From WYEG01 sp049414625 (GTDB lineage: Bacteria; Desulfobacterota; Thermodesulfobacteria; Thermodesulfobacteriales; Thermodesulfobacteriaceae): a stretch of 64,000 nucleotides of DNA. A program made the position numbers and the translations under genes. Shown piece by piece: positions 7,792 to 16,674 of this stretch (the first letter of the stretch is position 1; every line of letters begins with the position of its first letter). The notes beneath the pieces were generated by a model. The model did no database searches. It saw only the letters and a program-made list of their open reading frames with translations, and had not been told where the DNA came from. Where the stretch lies: contig JBMSAU010000138.1 in NCBI GenBank assembly GCA_049414625.1, forward strand, positions 1 through 64,000, written 5' to 3'.

Positions 7792-9460
7792 CTTTAAAGT
7801 CTTCCACCCTAAACTCAAGGTTTCCACTAAAGCTATTGATGTAGGGCTCACAGGCAAGAAGAATGGGCTCCCTTTTCATTTGCCTGTTAAAAAGAACCCC
7901 CCTCACCTCTCGAAAACCATCCTTAAGCCAAATTTCACAATGTTTTTCTTTAAGAGGCTTGATTTCTTTAACTTCAAACTTCTTTAAAAGCACCATCGGA
8001 GGTTCATGACCAATCCCATACGGCGGAAGCTCCCTAAGAGCTACGAGATTTTCCTCCTCGAGAAACTCAGAAACCCTGCCCTCATAGTCAAGATAGATGA
8101 GCTCAAGCTCTTGAGGGACATAGCCTTTTAAGCTTTCTTCCAAATAGGATATCAGCTCACCGAGCCTATCCTTTTCTATCTTTAAGCCAAAAGCCGAGGC
8201 ATGCCCTCCAAGCTGGACAAAAAGGTCCTCCCGTCGGCTAAGAAGGGCTAAAAGGTTTAAGCCCTCTGGGCTTCTTGCTGAACCAACAAGGGTTCCGTTT
8301 TTGTCAGCTGTTAGGACTATGGCAGGTTTCCCTGTATAGGACTTAAGCCTCTGGGCAAGAACCCCAAGATGTCCCTTAGGAAGACTTTCATCAAAAATAA
8401 GAACAAAGCTTTCTCTTTCTGCCTCTTTTCGTTTTTCTAAAACCCTCTCCCAAAGGCTTGCAGAAAGGCTTTTTCTTTCCTCGTTCAAGCTGTCTATCTC
8501 TTTAAGAAGCATGCTGATTTTGGTCTCGTCTTTTTCCTTTAAGAAATTGAAGAAAAGCTCGGGGCGACCAAGCCTAAAACAGGCGTTGATCCTTGGGATG
8601 ATAGAAAGCTGAAGGTCCCTTTCGGTTATCCCATACCGAAGGTCGGAAAGTAAAGCCCTAAGAGCTGGGAAGGATGACCTCTCAAGCTCCCTGAAACCAA
8701 AGTAGGTGATAAGCCTATTTTCTCCAACAAGGGGCACCATGTCTGCAAGCGTGGCAAGCCCGGCAATCTCTAAATAGGGTCTTAGCTTAGGAACCGTATC
8801 TTTTGTCGCAAAGAAACCCTGTTCAAAAAGATAACTCCTTAGAGCTTTTAGAAGCTGAAATACAACCCCTGCTCCGCAGAGATGATGGAGGCTTTCGCAT
8901 TGACTTCTTTTTCCGGTGAGGGTTATCGTCCGGGGGAGGTCCTGAAATTCATGATGGTCGGTGATGATGACATCAAGGCCTGCTCCTTTCGCAAGCTCAA
9001 CCGTTTCTCCGTCCGCAACGCCAACATCGATAGTGATGATAAGACTTACTCCTTGAGCTTTGAAGTAGGGAATAGACTGGGGATGAAAACCGTAGCCCTT
9101 GTGTAGCCTGTCTGTAAAGTAGACGACGAGGTTTTCTTCAGGAATTAATTTACTTAAAAAATCGTAGAGAATGAAGGCTCCAAGGATCCCGTCTGCGTCA
9201 GAATCGGCGTAGAGACCGATCCTTTCGTTTGTGCGCAAAGCGGTCTCTAATCGTTTGACCGCAAGCTCCATGTCCGGAATTAAAAAGGGAGAGGCAAAAT
9301 CCTCAAGCCTTGGGAAAAGGAACCTGTAGGCTGAATGAAGGTCTTCAAAGCCCCTGCGAGCTAAGTAGCTTGCTAAGAAAGGCGAAAGCCCCCCTTCCTT
9401 CAAAAAGACTAAATACTTCTCCTTATCAAGCGGACGCTCAACCCAAACAGGTCTTTTCAT
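7778..9460 (-). CDS. recJ: single-stranded-DNA-specific exonuclease RecJ
   Basis: 560-aa DHH/DHHA1 phosphoesterase that degrades single strands 5' to 3' in recombination and repair. YADSDADGILGAFIL near residue 85 and TDHHEF supply Mn ligands, and LATLADMVPLV is the third motif. GGHASAFGLKIEKD marks the DHHA1 domain, followed by an OB-like C-terminus. ATG 9460 is chosen; the frame extends to a TTG at 9493 that lies inside the inverted repeat. There is no ribosome site before 9460, so translation may be leaderless or weak. Confidence 0.93.
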   Translation of the reverse strand: MKRPVWVERPLDKEKYLVFLKEGGLSPFLASYLARRGFEDLHSAYRFLFPRLEDFASPFLIPDMELAVKRLETALRTNERIGLYADSDADGILGAFILYDFLSKLIPEENLVVYFTDRLHKGYGFHPQSIPYFKAQGVSLIITIDVGVADGETVELAKGAGLDVIITDHHEFQDLPRTITLTGKRSQCESLHHLCGAGVVFQLLKALRSYLFEQGFFATKDTVPKLRPYLEIAGLATLADMVPLVGENRLITYFGFRELERSSFPALRALLSDLRYGITERDLQLSIIPRINACFRLGRPELFFNFLKEKDETKISMLLKEIDSLNEERKSLSASLWERVLEKRKEAERESFVLIFDESLPKGHLGVLAQRLKSYTGKPAIVLTADKNGTLVGSARSPEGLNLLALLSRREDLFVQLGGHASAFGLKIEKDRLGELISYLEESLKGYVPQELELIYLDYEGRVSEFLEEENLVALRELPPYGIGHEPPMVLLKKFEVKEIKPLKEKHCEIWLKDGFREVRGVLFNRQMKREPILLACEPYINSFSGNLEFRVEDFKDELE

Positions 9461-9477
9461 CTTGTTAGTAAAGAATA

Positions 9478-9514
9478 TTTTAACATGTTGCAAAGAATTG
9501 GAAACATGTTAAAA
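9478..9514. promoter_or_regulatory. inverted repeat in the recJ-galE divergent region, candidate operator
   Basis: TTTTAACATGTT (9478-9489) and AACATGTTAAAA (9503-9514) are perfect 12-bp inverted arms, 13 bp apart. Each arm contains the self-palindrome AACATGTT. The arms overlap a weak minus-strand promoter for recJ (TTTCCA, 16 nt, TAAAAT), as expected for a repressor site. The regulator is unknown. Confidence 0.5.
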
Positions 9515-9604
9515 ACAACGAGAAATGTTTGATTTAAGCTTAATTTTTAAAACTTTGAGGAGTTTTTCTAAAGAAAATCTGTCTTAAATGGAGAAAATTT
9601 GCCC

Positions 9605-10576
9605 ATGAGAGTCCTTTTGACTGGAGGGGCAGGCTACATCGGTTCCCATGTGCTGAAGCTTCTTTTTAAAGAAGGCTATGAGGTTGCGGTTTTGGACAAT
9701 CTTTCTACCACCTCAGGAGAAAACCTAAAGTGGGGATTGCATTATAAGGTAGACCTTTTAGATGAAGAGGCTGTTTTTCAAGTTCTATCTGAGTTTAAGC
9801 CTCAAGTGGTCCTGCATTTTGCCGCTTTTATCGTCGTTCCAGAAAGCGTAGAAAAACCCCTTCTTTACTACAAGAACAATGTTTCCGGAACAATTCATCT
9901 TCTCTCTGCCATGAGAAGGGCTAAGATAAAGAAGTTTCTCTTTTCCTCTTCGGCGGCTGTCTACGGAATCCCTGAGGATATTCCCGTACCTGAGACAGCC
10001 CCTCTTAAGCCTATAAGCCCTTATGGGAGGACGAAGGCTATGGTGGAGCAGATCCTTAAAGATATGGCAGATGCCGATGAGGTCCAGTATGTATCTTTGC
10101 GGTATTTCAATGTTGCTGGTGCTGACCCTGAGGGGGAAGTCGGACCTACCTATAAACAGCCAACCCACTTGATACTAAGGGCTTTGAAGGCGGCAAAAGG
10201 AGAGCTTCCTTACCTTGAAATCTACGGAACAGACTATCCCACAAAAGACGGAACCTGCGTAAGGGACTACATTCATGTCATGGACTTAGCTAAAGCCCAT
10301 CTTTTAGCCTTGAAATTCCTGCTTGAGACCTCAGTATCCGAGGTTTTTAACTGCGGATACGGAAGGGGCTATTCTGTGCGTGAGGTAGTTGAAGTAGCGA
10401 AAAAAGTTACAGGCATAGATTTTCCTGTTAAAGAAGGACCAAGGAGACCAGGCGACCCACCGATGCTCATCGCTAAGGTGGATAAGATAAGAGAGATGCT
10501 CTCCTTTGAGCCTGAGTATGACGACCTGGAAACCATAATAAGTCATACTTGGCAATGGTTAAATAGACCTAAATAA
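9605..10576 (+). CDS. galE: UDP-glucose 4-epimerase
   Basis: 323-aa extended short-chain dehydrogenase that interconverts UDP-glucose and UDP-galactose for envelope glycans. TGGAGYIGSH at the N-terminus binds NAD. The catalytic Ser lies in FSSSAAVYG, and Tyr and Lys in YGRTKAMVE. KDGTCVRDYIHVMDLA is the GalE substrate-loop signature. ATG 9605 is chosen over the TTG two codons earlier; GGAGA lies about 10 bases upstream. It is divergent from recJ. Confidence 0.93.
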   Translation: MRVLLTGGAGYIGSHVLKLLFKEGYEVAVLDNLSTTSGENLKWGLHYKVDLLDEEAVFQVLSEFKPQVVLHFAAFIVVPESVEKPLLYYKNNVSGTIHLLSAMRRAKIKKFLFSSSAAVYGIPEDIPVPETAPLKPISPYGRTKAMVEQILKDMADADEVQYVSLRYFNVAGADPEGEVGPTYKQPTHLILRALKAAKGELPYLEIYGTDYPTKDGTCVRDYIHVMDLAKAHLLALKFLLETSVSEVFNCGYGRGYSVREVVEVAKKVTGIDFPVKEGPRRPGDPPMLIAKVDKIREMLSFEPEYDDLETIISHTWQWLNRPK

Positions 10577-10602
10577 AAACTTAGAGAGCACAGAGGGAAG
10601 CG

Positions 10603-11559
10603 ATGGAGAGGGTAAAAGTTTTAGTGGTTGGGGCAGGTCCAGCGGGGATTGCCTGCGGGGTTGAAGCTAAGGAAGAAGGGATAGAGCCGACAGTCATACT
10701 TGAAAAGACAGACCACATCTGCGATACAATCGTTCGGCTTTTCCGCCCTGGGAAAAGGGTTGATGCCGTATGGCAAGGGGTAGATGTAGCTCCCATTGGA
10801 AGACTTAGCTTTGAAACGGAAAGCAAAGAAGACTTTTTAAAAAGGATGGAAAGGATTGTTTCTGAGTATAAGCTTGACATTCGTTTTAATTCGGAGGTCA
10901 ACTGGATAAGCAAAAAAGGCGAGGTCTTTGAGGTAAAGGTTAAGGGAGAGCCTAAGTTTTTAGCCGACTTTGTGGTTGTGGCTATAGGCATTTTTGGTCA
11001 GCCAAAAAAACCCGACTATCCCATTCCAAAGGAGGTAAAAGATAAAGTCTTCTTTGAGCCTCCTTCCCTTTGCCCAGCCTCAGGCAAAGTTTTAGTGGTT
11101 GGAGGAGGAGACACAGCGGCTGAGACCGCAATCTTTGTTTGCAAAAACTGTGAAGTCTATCTTTCTTACCGTAGACCTCAGTTTTTCCGCATAAACCCGG
11201 TCAATCTTTCCCTGCTTGAAGAAAAAGTCAAAGAAGGAAAGATCAAGCTAATGCTTGGGACAGACATTGAGGGTTTGAGCGCTGAAGGAGATAGGGTAAG
11301 GGTTCACTTTAAAGGTGGTTTAAGCGATGTTTTTGATTTTGTCTACTACTGCCTTGGTGGGAGCAGTCCCAAGGGATTTTTGAAGTATATCGGCGTTGAG
11401 TTTGACCTGGAAGATAGACCAAAAGTGGATGAACACTTTGAGACAAACATCCCTGGTCTTTTCTTAGCGGGAGATATCGCTGTTCCTAAAGGAAGCATAC
11501 AGCTTGCTTTCAACACTGCCCATGTTATCATTAAGCGGATTAAGGAAAAGATGCAATAG
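10603..11559 (+). CDS. thioredoxin-reductase-like FAD/NAD(P) oxidoreductase without CxxC (YpdA-like)
   Basis: 318-aa two-dinucleotide-domain flavoprotein. VLVVGAGPAGIACG binds FAD, VLVVGGGDTAAETA binds NAD(P)H, and GLFLAGDIAVPKGSIQLA is the C-terminal FAD motif with a Gln-Leu-Ala. The redox CxxC of true thioredoxin reductase is missing. This is the pattern of YpdA-type reductases and related flavoproteins. The substrate is unknown; a low-molecular-weight thiol disulfide or another acceptor is possible. It follows galE by 26 bp, without a functional link I can name. Confidence 0.75.
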   Translation: MERVKVLVVGAGPAGIACGVEAKEEGIEPTVILEKTDHICDTIVRLFRPGKRVDAVWQGVDVAPIGRLSFETESKEDFLKRMERIVSEYKLDIRFNSEVNWISKKGEVFEVKVKGEPKFLADFVVVAIGIFGQPKKPDYPIPKEVKDKVFFEPPSLCPASGKVLVVGGGDTAAETAIFVCKNCEVYLSYRRPQFFRINPVNLSLLEEKVKEGKIKLMLGTDIEGLSAEGDRVRVHFKGGLSDVFDFVYYCLGGSSPKGFLKYIGVEFDLEDRPKVDEHFETNIPGLFLAGDIAVPKGSIQLAFNTAHVIIKRIKEKMQ

Positions 11560-11596
11560 ATTTCGAATACTTAGAAAAAAAGCCATGGTGTGAGTT

Positions 11597-13105
11597 ATGC
11601 AGGGGCGTGAAAGCTGGGGCACACGAATTGGAATGATTTTGGCTGCTGCAGGTAATGCGGTAGGTTTAGGAAATATCTTAAGGTTTCCTTCTAAAGCGGC
11701 TCTTTATGGTGGCGGTGCTTTTATGGTGCCTTATTTTATATCACTTGTTTTGCTCGGGCTTCCGGTTATGCTTATTGAGTGGGTTGTTGGAAGGTATGCA
11801 GGACGTTATGGACGTGGGTCGATGGTTGGGATTATGGGACAATTTTTTAGGCAAGCTCGATGGGCAAGAGCTTTAGGTGCTATCGGAGTTGCCATTCCTC
11901 TCTTAATAGTAATGTATTACATCTGGATTGAATCTTGGACCTTGGGTTTTGCTGTTTTCTCCCTTCTTGGGAAGCTTCCTGAACCTGTTATTTCTTCGGA
12001 CTATAAATCAGCCATGGCTCCTTATGTAGAATTCTTTCGCTGGTATGCTTCGCCTTCAAGTGTAGCCATTCTATTTCTTTGGATAACTCTTATTATAAAC
12101 TGGATAATTCTTCATCGAGGGGTGATGAAGGGTATTGAGCTTACGGCTAAAATCGGAATGCCAGCTCTAATAATCATGGGATTAATCCTTGGAGCAGTTT
12201 CTTTAAGCGCCAACAATTTTGCCGGCCTTGATGGTTTGAAGTTTATATATTCTCTTGATTTTTCGGGTCTTTCAAATCCTATGGTCTGGGTTGAAGCCGC
12301 TGGTCAGATATTCTTTACCCTTTCCTTAGGAATGGGAGCCATAGCAACTTACGCGAGCTATGTGAAGCCAAAGGAAGATGTGGTAAAAGCAGGTCTCTAT
12401 ACTGCGGGCTTAAACGAGTTTGTTGAGCTTGTTATCGGAGCAAGCATTGCTATCCCAGCAGCCTTTGCTATGTTTGGAGCTCTTGCTGTCCCAGAGCTTG
12501 CAAAGGAAGGAACCTTCCGTATAGGCTTTATGACCATGCCTGCCATTCTTATGAACCTTCCATTAGGAGAAATCTTAGCCTTTTTGTGGTTTTCCCTTCT
12601 TTTCATCGCCGCCCTTACCTCATCCCTAGCTTTAATTCAACCTTTAGTGGCCTTCTTTGAAGAGGAATTAAAATTAAGTCATAAAAATTCAGTAGCCCTA
12701 AGCATGCTGTTTGTTATAGTGGGTGCTCATCTTTCAGCCTTTGTGCCTGCCTTTCTCGATGAGCTTGACTTTTGGGCAGGCTCCCTTCTTCTTTTAGTGT
12801 TTGCCTTTATTGAAATATTTATTTTTATCTGGATTTTTGGACCTGAAAATTTCTACCAGGAATTAACCAGAGATACAGCTATCAAATTGCCAAAAGGATT
12901 TGTTTATTTAACAGGAATTGTAAGCCCTCTCTTTCTGCTATTCCTTGGCTACTTTTGGATTACTACTCAGCTTGACGCTATTCTTTCCGCATCAACCAAT
13001 CAATGGTTTGCTCGGATTTTTATCTTGGGTATTCTAGTCCTTTTAGTCATCCTTGCGGTGGTAAGTAAGAAAACAAACTATAGATTTGAAAATTCAAGCA
13101 CCTAA
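11597..13105 (+). CDS. sodium-dependent transporter, NSS/SNF family
   Basis: 502-aa inner-membrane symporter. SWGTRIGMILAAAGNAVGLG and GNILRFPSKAALYGGGAF are the TM1 signature of LeuT-fold neurotransmitter:sodium symporters, including the unwound Na/substrate site. About 11-12 hydrophobic segments follow. FFTLSLGMGAIATYASYV is the TM6 substrate and sodium region. Substrates are usually amino acids and the family alone does not tell which. It is probably read through from the upstream flavoprotein, 37 bp away. Confidence 0.9.
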   Translation: MQGRESWGTRIGMILAAAGNAVGLGNILRFPSKAALYGGGAFMVPYFISLVLLGLPVMLIEWVVGRYAGRYGRGSMVGIMGQFFRQARWARALGAIGVAIPLLIVMYYIWIESWTLGFAVFSLLGKLPEPVISSDYKSAMAPYVEFFRWYASPSSVAILFLWITLIINWIILHRGVMKGIELTAKIGMPALIIMGLILGAVSLSANNFAGLDGLKFIYSLDFSGLSNPMVWVEAAGQIFFTLSLGMGAIATYASYVKPKEDVVKAGLYTAGLNEFVELVIGASIAIPAAFAMFGALAVPELAKEGTFRIGFMTMPAILMNLPLGEILAFLWFSLLFIAALTSSLALIQPLVAFFEEELKLSHKNSVALSMLFVIVGAHLSAFVPAFLDELDFWAGSLLLLVFAFIEIFIFIWIFGPENFYQELTRDTAIKLPKGFVYLTGIVSPLFLLFLGYFWITTQLDAILSASTNQWFARIFILGILVLLVILAVVSKKTNYRFENSST

Positions 13106-13129
13106 ACTAAATTTAAAGTTGTAAGCTTT

Positions 13130-13201
13130 GCCGGCGTAGCTCAGCGGTAGAGCAGCGGATTCGTAATCCGCAGGTCGTGGGTTCGATCCCCACCGCCGGC
13201 T
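13130..13201 (+). tRNA. tRNA-Thr (CGT)
   Basis: 72-nt cloverleaf. The acceptor GCCGGCG pairs with CGCCGGC. D arm GCTC/GAGC, anticodon stem GCGGA/TCCGC with loop TTCGTAA, T arm GTGGG/CCCAC with TTCGATC. The anticodon CGT reads ACG. CCA is not encoded. The ispF ATG follows 19 nt after the 3' end. Confidence 0.95.
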
Positions 13202-13220
13202 GAGTCCAAAAAAAATTTTT

Positions 13221-13694
13221 ATGAAAATAGCTTTTAGCTTTGATGTCCATCCTTTAGTTCGGGGGAGAAAACTTGTCCTTGCTGGTATTCCCATTGAGCA
13301 TGATAAGGGGCTCTTAGGACACTCAGACGGAGATGTGGTGCTTCATGCCCTAACGGATGCGCTCCTTTCAGCTGGAGGTCTCCCTGACATAGGAACACTT
13401 TTTCCAGACACAGACCCAGCCTTCAAGGACAGAGAAAGTAGCTTCTTCCTTCTTGTCGCCCTAAACAAGCTCCATGAAAAGGGATACAAAGTAGATCAGG
13501 TAGACCTTACCATCGTTGCTGATGAGCCAAAGCTCTCCCCCTATTATGTAAAGATGAAGAAAAATCTATCCCGGCTCCTAAACCTACCTGAAGACAGAAT
13601 TTCTCTCAAAGCCCGAACGACTGAAGGTTTAATCTTTCAAAAGGATAAGCCTGGGATCATGTGCTTTGCTTTAGTTGTCCTAACCTCTTCATAA
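13221..13694 (+). CDS. ispF: 2-C-methyl-D-erythritol 2,4-cyclodiphosphate synthase
   Basis: 157-aa MEP-pathway enzyme that cyclises CDP-methylerythritol 2-phosphate, making isoprenoid precursors. FDVHPLV carries the zinc Asp and His. GLLGHSDGDVVLHALTDALL is the family core, with SDGDV for the usual SDADV. DIGTLFPDTDPAFK and the C-terminal KARTTEGL are present. There is no ribosome site upstream, only an A/T run after tRNA-Thr. Translation may therefore start on a processed transcript with a very short leader. Confidence 0.93.
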   Translation: MKIAFSFDVHPLVRGRKLVLAGIPIEHDKGLLGHSDGDVVLHALTDALLSAGGLPDIGTLFPDTDPAFKDRESSFFLLVALNKLHEKGYKVDQVDLTIVADEPKLSPYYVKMKKNLSRLLNLPEDRISLKARTTEGLIFQKDKPGIMCFALVVLTSS

Positions 13695-13813
13695 CCCCCC
13701 TTGTAAAAAATCACTTCTGTGTTAGCTTAACCACTTAGGTAGAAGCTACGAGCTCTTAGAGTCCTATCCTCTAAGGTCTCGTCTTCTATCAAAACTCACA
13801 AGGAGTTTGCGTT

Positions 13814-14258
13814 ATGCGTAAAGTGCAGTTTGGTGATGTAGTTAGCATTCATTTAGTTGGGAAGACGAGCTCGGGTGAGGTGTTTGAGGACACCTATCAG
13901 TCTGAGCCTTTTGTGTTCGAGGTTGGCTCGCCGGAAATCATTCCTGGTCTGTGAGAGGCTGTAGTAGGGATGTCCGAAGGAGAAGAAAAAGGAAGTCGTC
14001 ATTCCTTCTGATAAAGCCTTTGGTCCAAGAGACCCAAACCTTGTCCGGACAGTGTCTAAGGCTGGGCTTGAGCTTGATGTTGAGCCAGAACCGGGCATGC
14101 TTCTTTCCTTGTTCCTTGACACTCCTCGGGGTGAAATAATCATACCGGCAAGGGTAATAGAGGTAACCGAAGAGGAAATTACCCTTGACCTAAACCCACC
14201 TTTAGCCGGAGAAGACCTCTACTGCAGCATTAAGCTCGTTCGAATTCTGAACGAATAA
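13814..14258 (+). pseudogene. FKBP-type peptidyl-prolyl isomerase (SlyD-like), broken by a stop and a frameshift
   Basis: ATG 13814 has AGGAG upstream. The frame reads VQFGDVVSIHLVGKTSSGEVF and then EIIPGL, where TGA (13952-13954) interrupts. The same frame continues EAVVGMSEGEEK, as expected for an FKBP. Near 13986-13993 (AAAAAGGAAG) one extra base shifts the frame to EVVIPSDKAFGPRD and on through the SlyD insert-in-flap domain to TAA at 14258. Two independent lesions argue for a pseudogene over recoding or one sequencing error. The remaining sequence is well kept, so decay looks recent. Confidence 0.8.
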
Positions 14259-14273
14259 TTAAACGATATACCA

Positions 14274-14297
14274 GGGCGACCGAGAGGTCGCCCTTTT
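14274..14297 (+). terminator. intrinsic terminator after the FKBP pseudogene
   Basis: GGGCGACC, loop GAGA, GGTCGCCC, then TTTT. A perfect 8-bp GC stem. It also resembles the dispersed hairpin family seen at 4143, 16433 and 32102. Confidence 0.8.
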
Positions 14298-14319
14298 AAG
14301 GTGTTAAACATCGCAGTCT

Positions 14320-15501
14320 CTACTTTCGAACTTTTATCTTAACAACAAAAGGTATAGCCAAGGCTTGAAAAGCAACGGAGCAAACCACCATAAAGAGCGG
14401 AGAATAATCATAAAGAAAGCCAAGGAAAAAGCTTCCTAAGAACCAAAATCCGCCAAAAAGGACGTTGAAGATACCGTAGGCAGTCGCTCTCTTTTCCTTT
14501 GGAACAAGCTCGGCAATTGCCGCACGGACGATTGATTCTTGAGCCGAAAGACCTATACCCCAGAGTACCACGCCAAGGATAACTAAAGGCTTATCACCAA
14601 GGATAGAAAGAGGAATAGCCAAGAGAGAAAAAATTAGGGCTAAAAGAAGGGCTTTCAGCTTTATTCTGTCATAAAGATAGCCCAAGATAAGCGCCGAGAT
14701 GGCATCAACTCCCATGGCTAAAGCGTAAAGCAAGGGGATCAAGTTCTTATCAAAGATCTTAGTCTTTTCCCAGTGAAAGCTTAGGAGGGCGAAGTTCAAG
14801 AACCCAAAGGCAAGAAAGCCCATACCAAAGGCATAGAGCCAAAAATCCCGTGGTAGCCTTTGTTCTGTAACTTGTGCTTGCTTTGTATCGGCTTCAAATT
14901 TTGCTGGAACTGCAAAGAGAAGTCGGGCGATAAAAAGAAAGGTAAGGGCTAAAAGGGCTGGTGCTAAAAGAATGGAAAAAGCCTCTTTGTAGCCAAAGCC
15001 GAGATAAAAGCCTAAAAAGACGATAAGAGGTCCGACCAAGGCTCCAACTTGGTCTAAAGCCTCATGCAACCCAAAGCCAATTCCCCGTCCTATCTTTTTT
15101 GTGGCGTAGGAAAGAAGGGTATCTCTTGCCGGAGCCCTTAAAGCTTTGCCAAACCTCTCTAAAAGGATGAGCATCATGGCTATCTGCCAGGTTGAGGCTA
15201 AAGCTAAGGCTGGGATGGCTAAAAGGCTTATGCTGTAGCCAAGGATGGTAAAAAACCAGTATCTTTTAGTGCGGTCTGCAAGGTAGCCTGAAATAAGCCT
15301 TAGGGCATACCCAATAAATTCACCAAACCCTACGGCGAAGCCAACCGCCGTTGCGGTAGCTCCAAGGTATAGAAGATATGGTCCAGTAATGCTTCGTGCC
15401 GCCTCATAGGTCATGTCCCCAAAGAGGCTAACCAAACCCAGGAGGAGGACAAAATATAGGGCTTTTTTGACCTCAGGTTCCTTGTAGGATTTAAAAAACA
15501 T
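14320..15501 (-). CDS. MFS transporter
   Basis: 393-aa polytopic membrane protein with about 12 hydrophobic segments. The loop 2-3 motif is LISGYLADRTKRYW, the MFS A-motif form, and a related DR/K motif occurs in the second half (LGYLYDRIKLK). GDMTYEAARSITGPYLLYLG at the start resembles a subgroup of prokaryotic drug and metabolite exporters. ATG 15501 is chosen over 15528 because GGGAG precedes it. The start lies at the point where the upstream antiporter gene is cut off, so the present upstream region may have been created by a deletion. Confidence 0.8.
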   Translation of the reverse strand: MFFKSYKEPEVKKALYFVLLLGLVSLFGDMTYEAARSITGPYLLYLGATATAVGFAVGFGEFIGYALRLISGYLADRTKRYWFFTILGYSISLLAIPALALASTWQIAMMLILLERFGKALRAPARDTLLSYATKKIGRGIGFGLHEALDQVGALVGPLIVFLGFYLGFGYKEAFSILLAPALLALTFLFIARLLFAVPAKFEADTKQAQVTEQRLPRDFWLYAFGMGFLAFGFLNFALLSFHWEKTKIFDKNLIPLLYALAMGVDAISALILGYLYDRIKLKALLLALIFSLLAIPLSILGDKPLVILGVVLWGIGLSAQESIVRAAIAELVPKEKRATAYGIFNVLFGGFWFLGSFFLGFLYDYSPLFMVVCSVAFQALAIPFVVKIKVRK

Positions 15502-16276
15502 TGGTTGTTGCTCCCAAGCGTCTAACAAGCTCGCTGTTTTTTAAGAAAAGGTTTCCCAAAAACCGCTCCTATGAGATAAGCTGGAAGAACGGCTTCGCTT
15601 CCCACTTTCACCCCAGAGAACCCAAGGGCGGAGAGGATAACAAAGATAAACTTGACTTCTAGCTTGCTTGGATGGTTCTTAACCAGGGCAAAGTATCTTT
15701 TCGTAGTCGGCGAAAGGATAAAGAGCAATACCAAAGTGCCGACCGCAAAGAGCCAAAAGTAAAAGCCCATTTCAGCAAAAAGTAATCCAAAGGCAATCAC
15801 TGTTCCAAGGTCTGTAACAAAATAGGCAGGTAAAATGAGCTTCCCAAGTGGTCCTTCATTAAGCCCGTTCTCTATCATCACCGCATAGCCAACGGCACCT
15901 GAGGTAGTGGAAAGGGCGATCCCCGCAAGCTGAGCTTGCCTTAAGTCCCAACCACCAAGTAGGAACTGAGTAACAACCCAACCCCCGTAAAAAGAGAGCA
16001 AAAAAAGCTTATGAAGACCAACACTAAAAACTCTTTCCAGTAGGCTTTGATAACTTCAGACTCAAGCTCTGCCCCTGCAAGGAAGTTAAAGATAACAGCA
16101 CCAAAGCTTGCTAAGAAGTTTACCCAGGGTGTGACATCAGAGTGGATGGTGTTTCCGGCAACGATGCCAACTATGGGGTCAATAAGAGCGGCTGAGATGG
16201 CTAACCCAAAGAAGATGAAGCTTGAGATTGGAGCTAAGGTGAACGGGATTAAAGCTTGGAGCCAGAACTCTTCCAT
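15491..16276 (-). pseudogene. cation:proton antiporter, two frameshifts and loss of the C-terminal half
   Basis: ATG 16276 has GGGAGGTTAGCG before it and opens a CPA-type antiporter: GAELESEVIKAYWKEF, then AGIALSTTSGAVGYAVMIEN and PAYFVTDLGTVIAFGLLFAE. The frame breaks at an A7 run (16000-16006 on the plus strand); one more base joins the halves as FISFFLLSFYGGW. It breaks again at a T6 run near 15538-15543; one more base gives FLKKNSELVRRLGATTNVF, then a stop at 15491-15493. Family members are about 380 aa or longer and this ends near 260. The MFS gene begins at the truncation point. Confidence 0.8.
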
Positions 16277-16432
16277 CGCTAACCTCCCAAAGCAAATTTT
16301 AACATTAAACCTTTTTGAAAGGTAGGCATCATCAGCCCTGTTTTAAAAGTTTGAACCAGAGCGATTGACGGGGGACGCTATCCCCTTTGAATTTTGTTTA
16401 AATCCTAACTCGAGTGGATATGCTGTAACTAT

Positions 16433-16467
16433 GTAGGAGAGGCTGATTAGCAGACGCTCGCTCCTAC
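16433..16467. repeat. dispersed hairpin repeat
   Basis: GTAGGAG (16433-16439) pairs with CTCCTAC (16461-16467). Read on the minus strand it begins GTAGGAGCGAGCGTCTGCT, close to the hairpin at 32102. A T-rich stretch follows on the plus strand. Confidence 0.5.
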
Positions 16468-16632
16468 TTTGTGTCTTTCCTCCTGGGTTTGATCTTGAGA
16501 AGGTAGAAGCAAAGGAGTAACGCTAAGCCATTTTATAAAAAGGGGCAGACGGGTTTAAAGTTGTTGAATAACCCTCTTTTTAAAGTAAAATTTACTTGGC
16601 AACTTGCCTGGGGTTTTTGATAAAGGCCCCTT

Positions 16633-16674
16633 GATTCGCTCGGGGTGACAGCCCTTCTCTATGTTGTCCCGAGC
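16633..16674. repeat. degenerate CTCGGGATGACA-type dispersed repeat
   Basis: GATTCGCTCGGGGTGACAG (16633-16651) is followed by an inverted partial copy, GTTGTCCCGAGC (16663-16674). It belongs with the copies inside cpoB and cinA. Confidence 0.55.

Noticed and set aside
13952..13954. TGA in the FKBP gene as a selenocysteine codon
   Set aside because: The position is not Cys in FKBPs, no stem-loop stands out after it, and a separate frameshift follows about 35 bases later.
16000..16006. Programmed frameshift or phase variation in the antiporter A7 run
   Set aside because: A second frameshift at 15538-15543 and loss of the C-terminal half make a working product unlikely.
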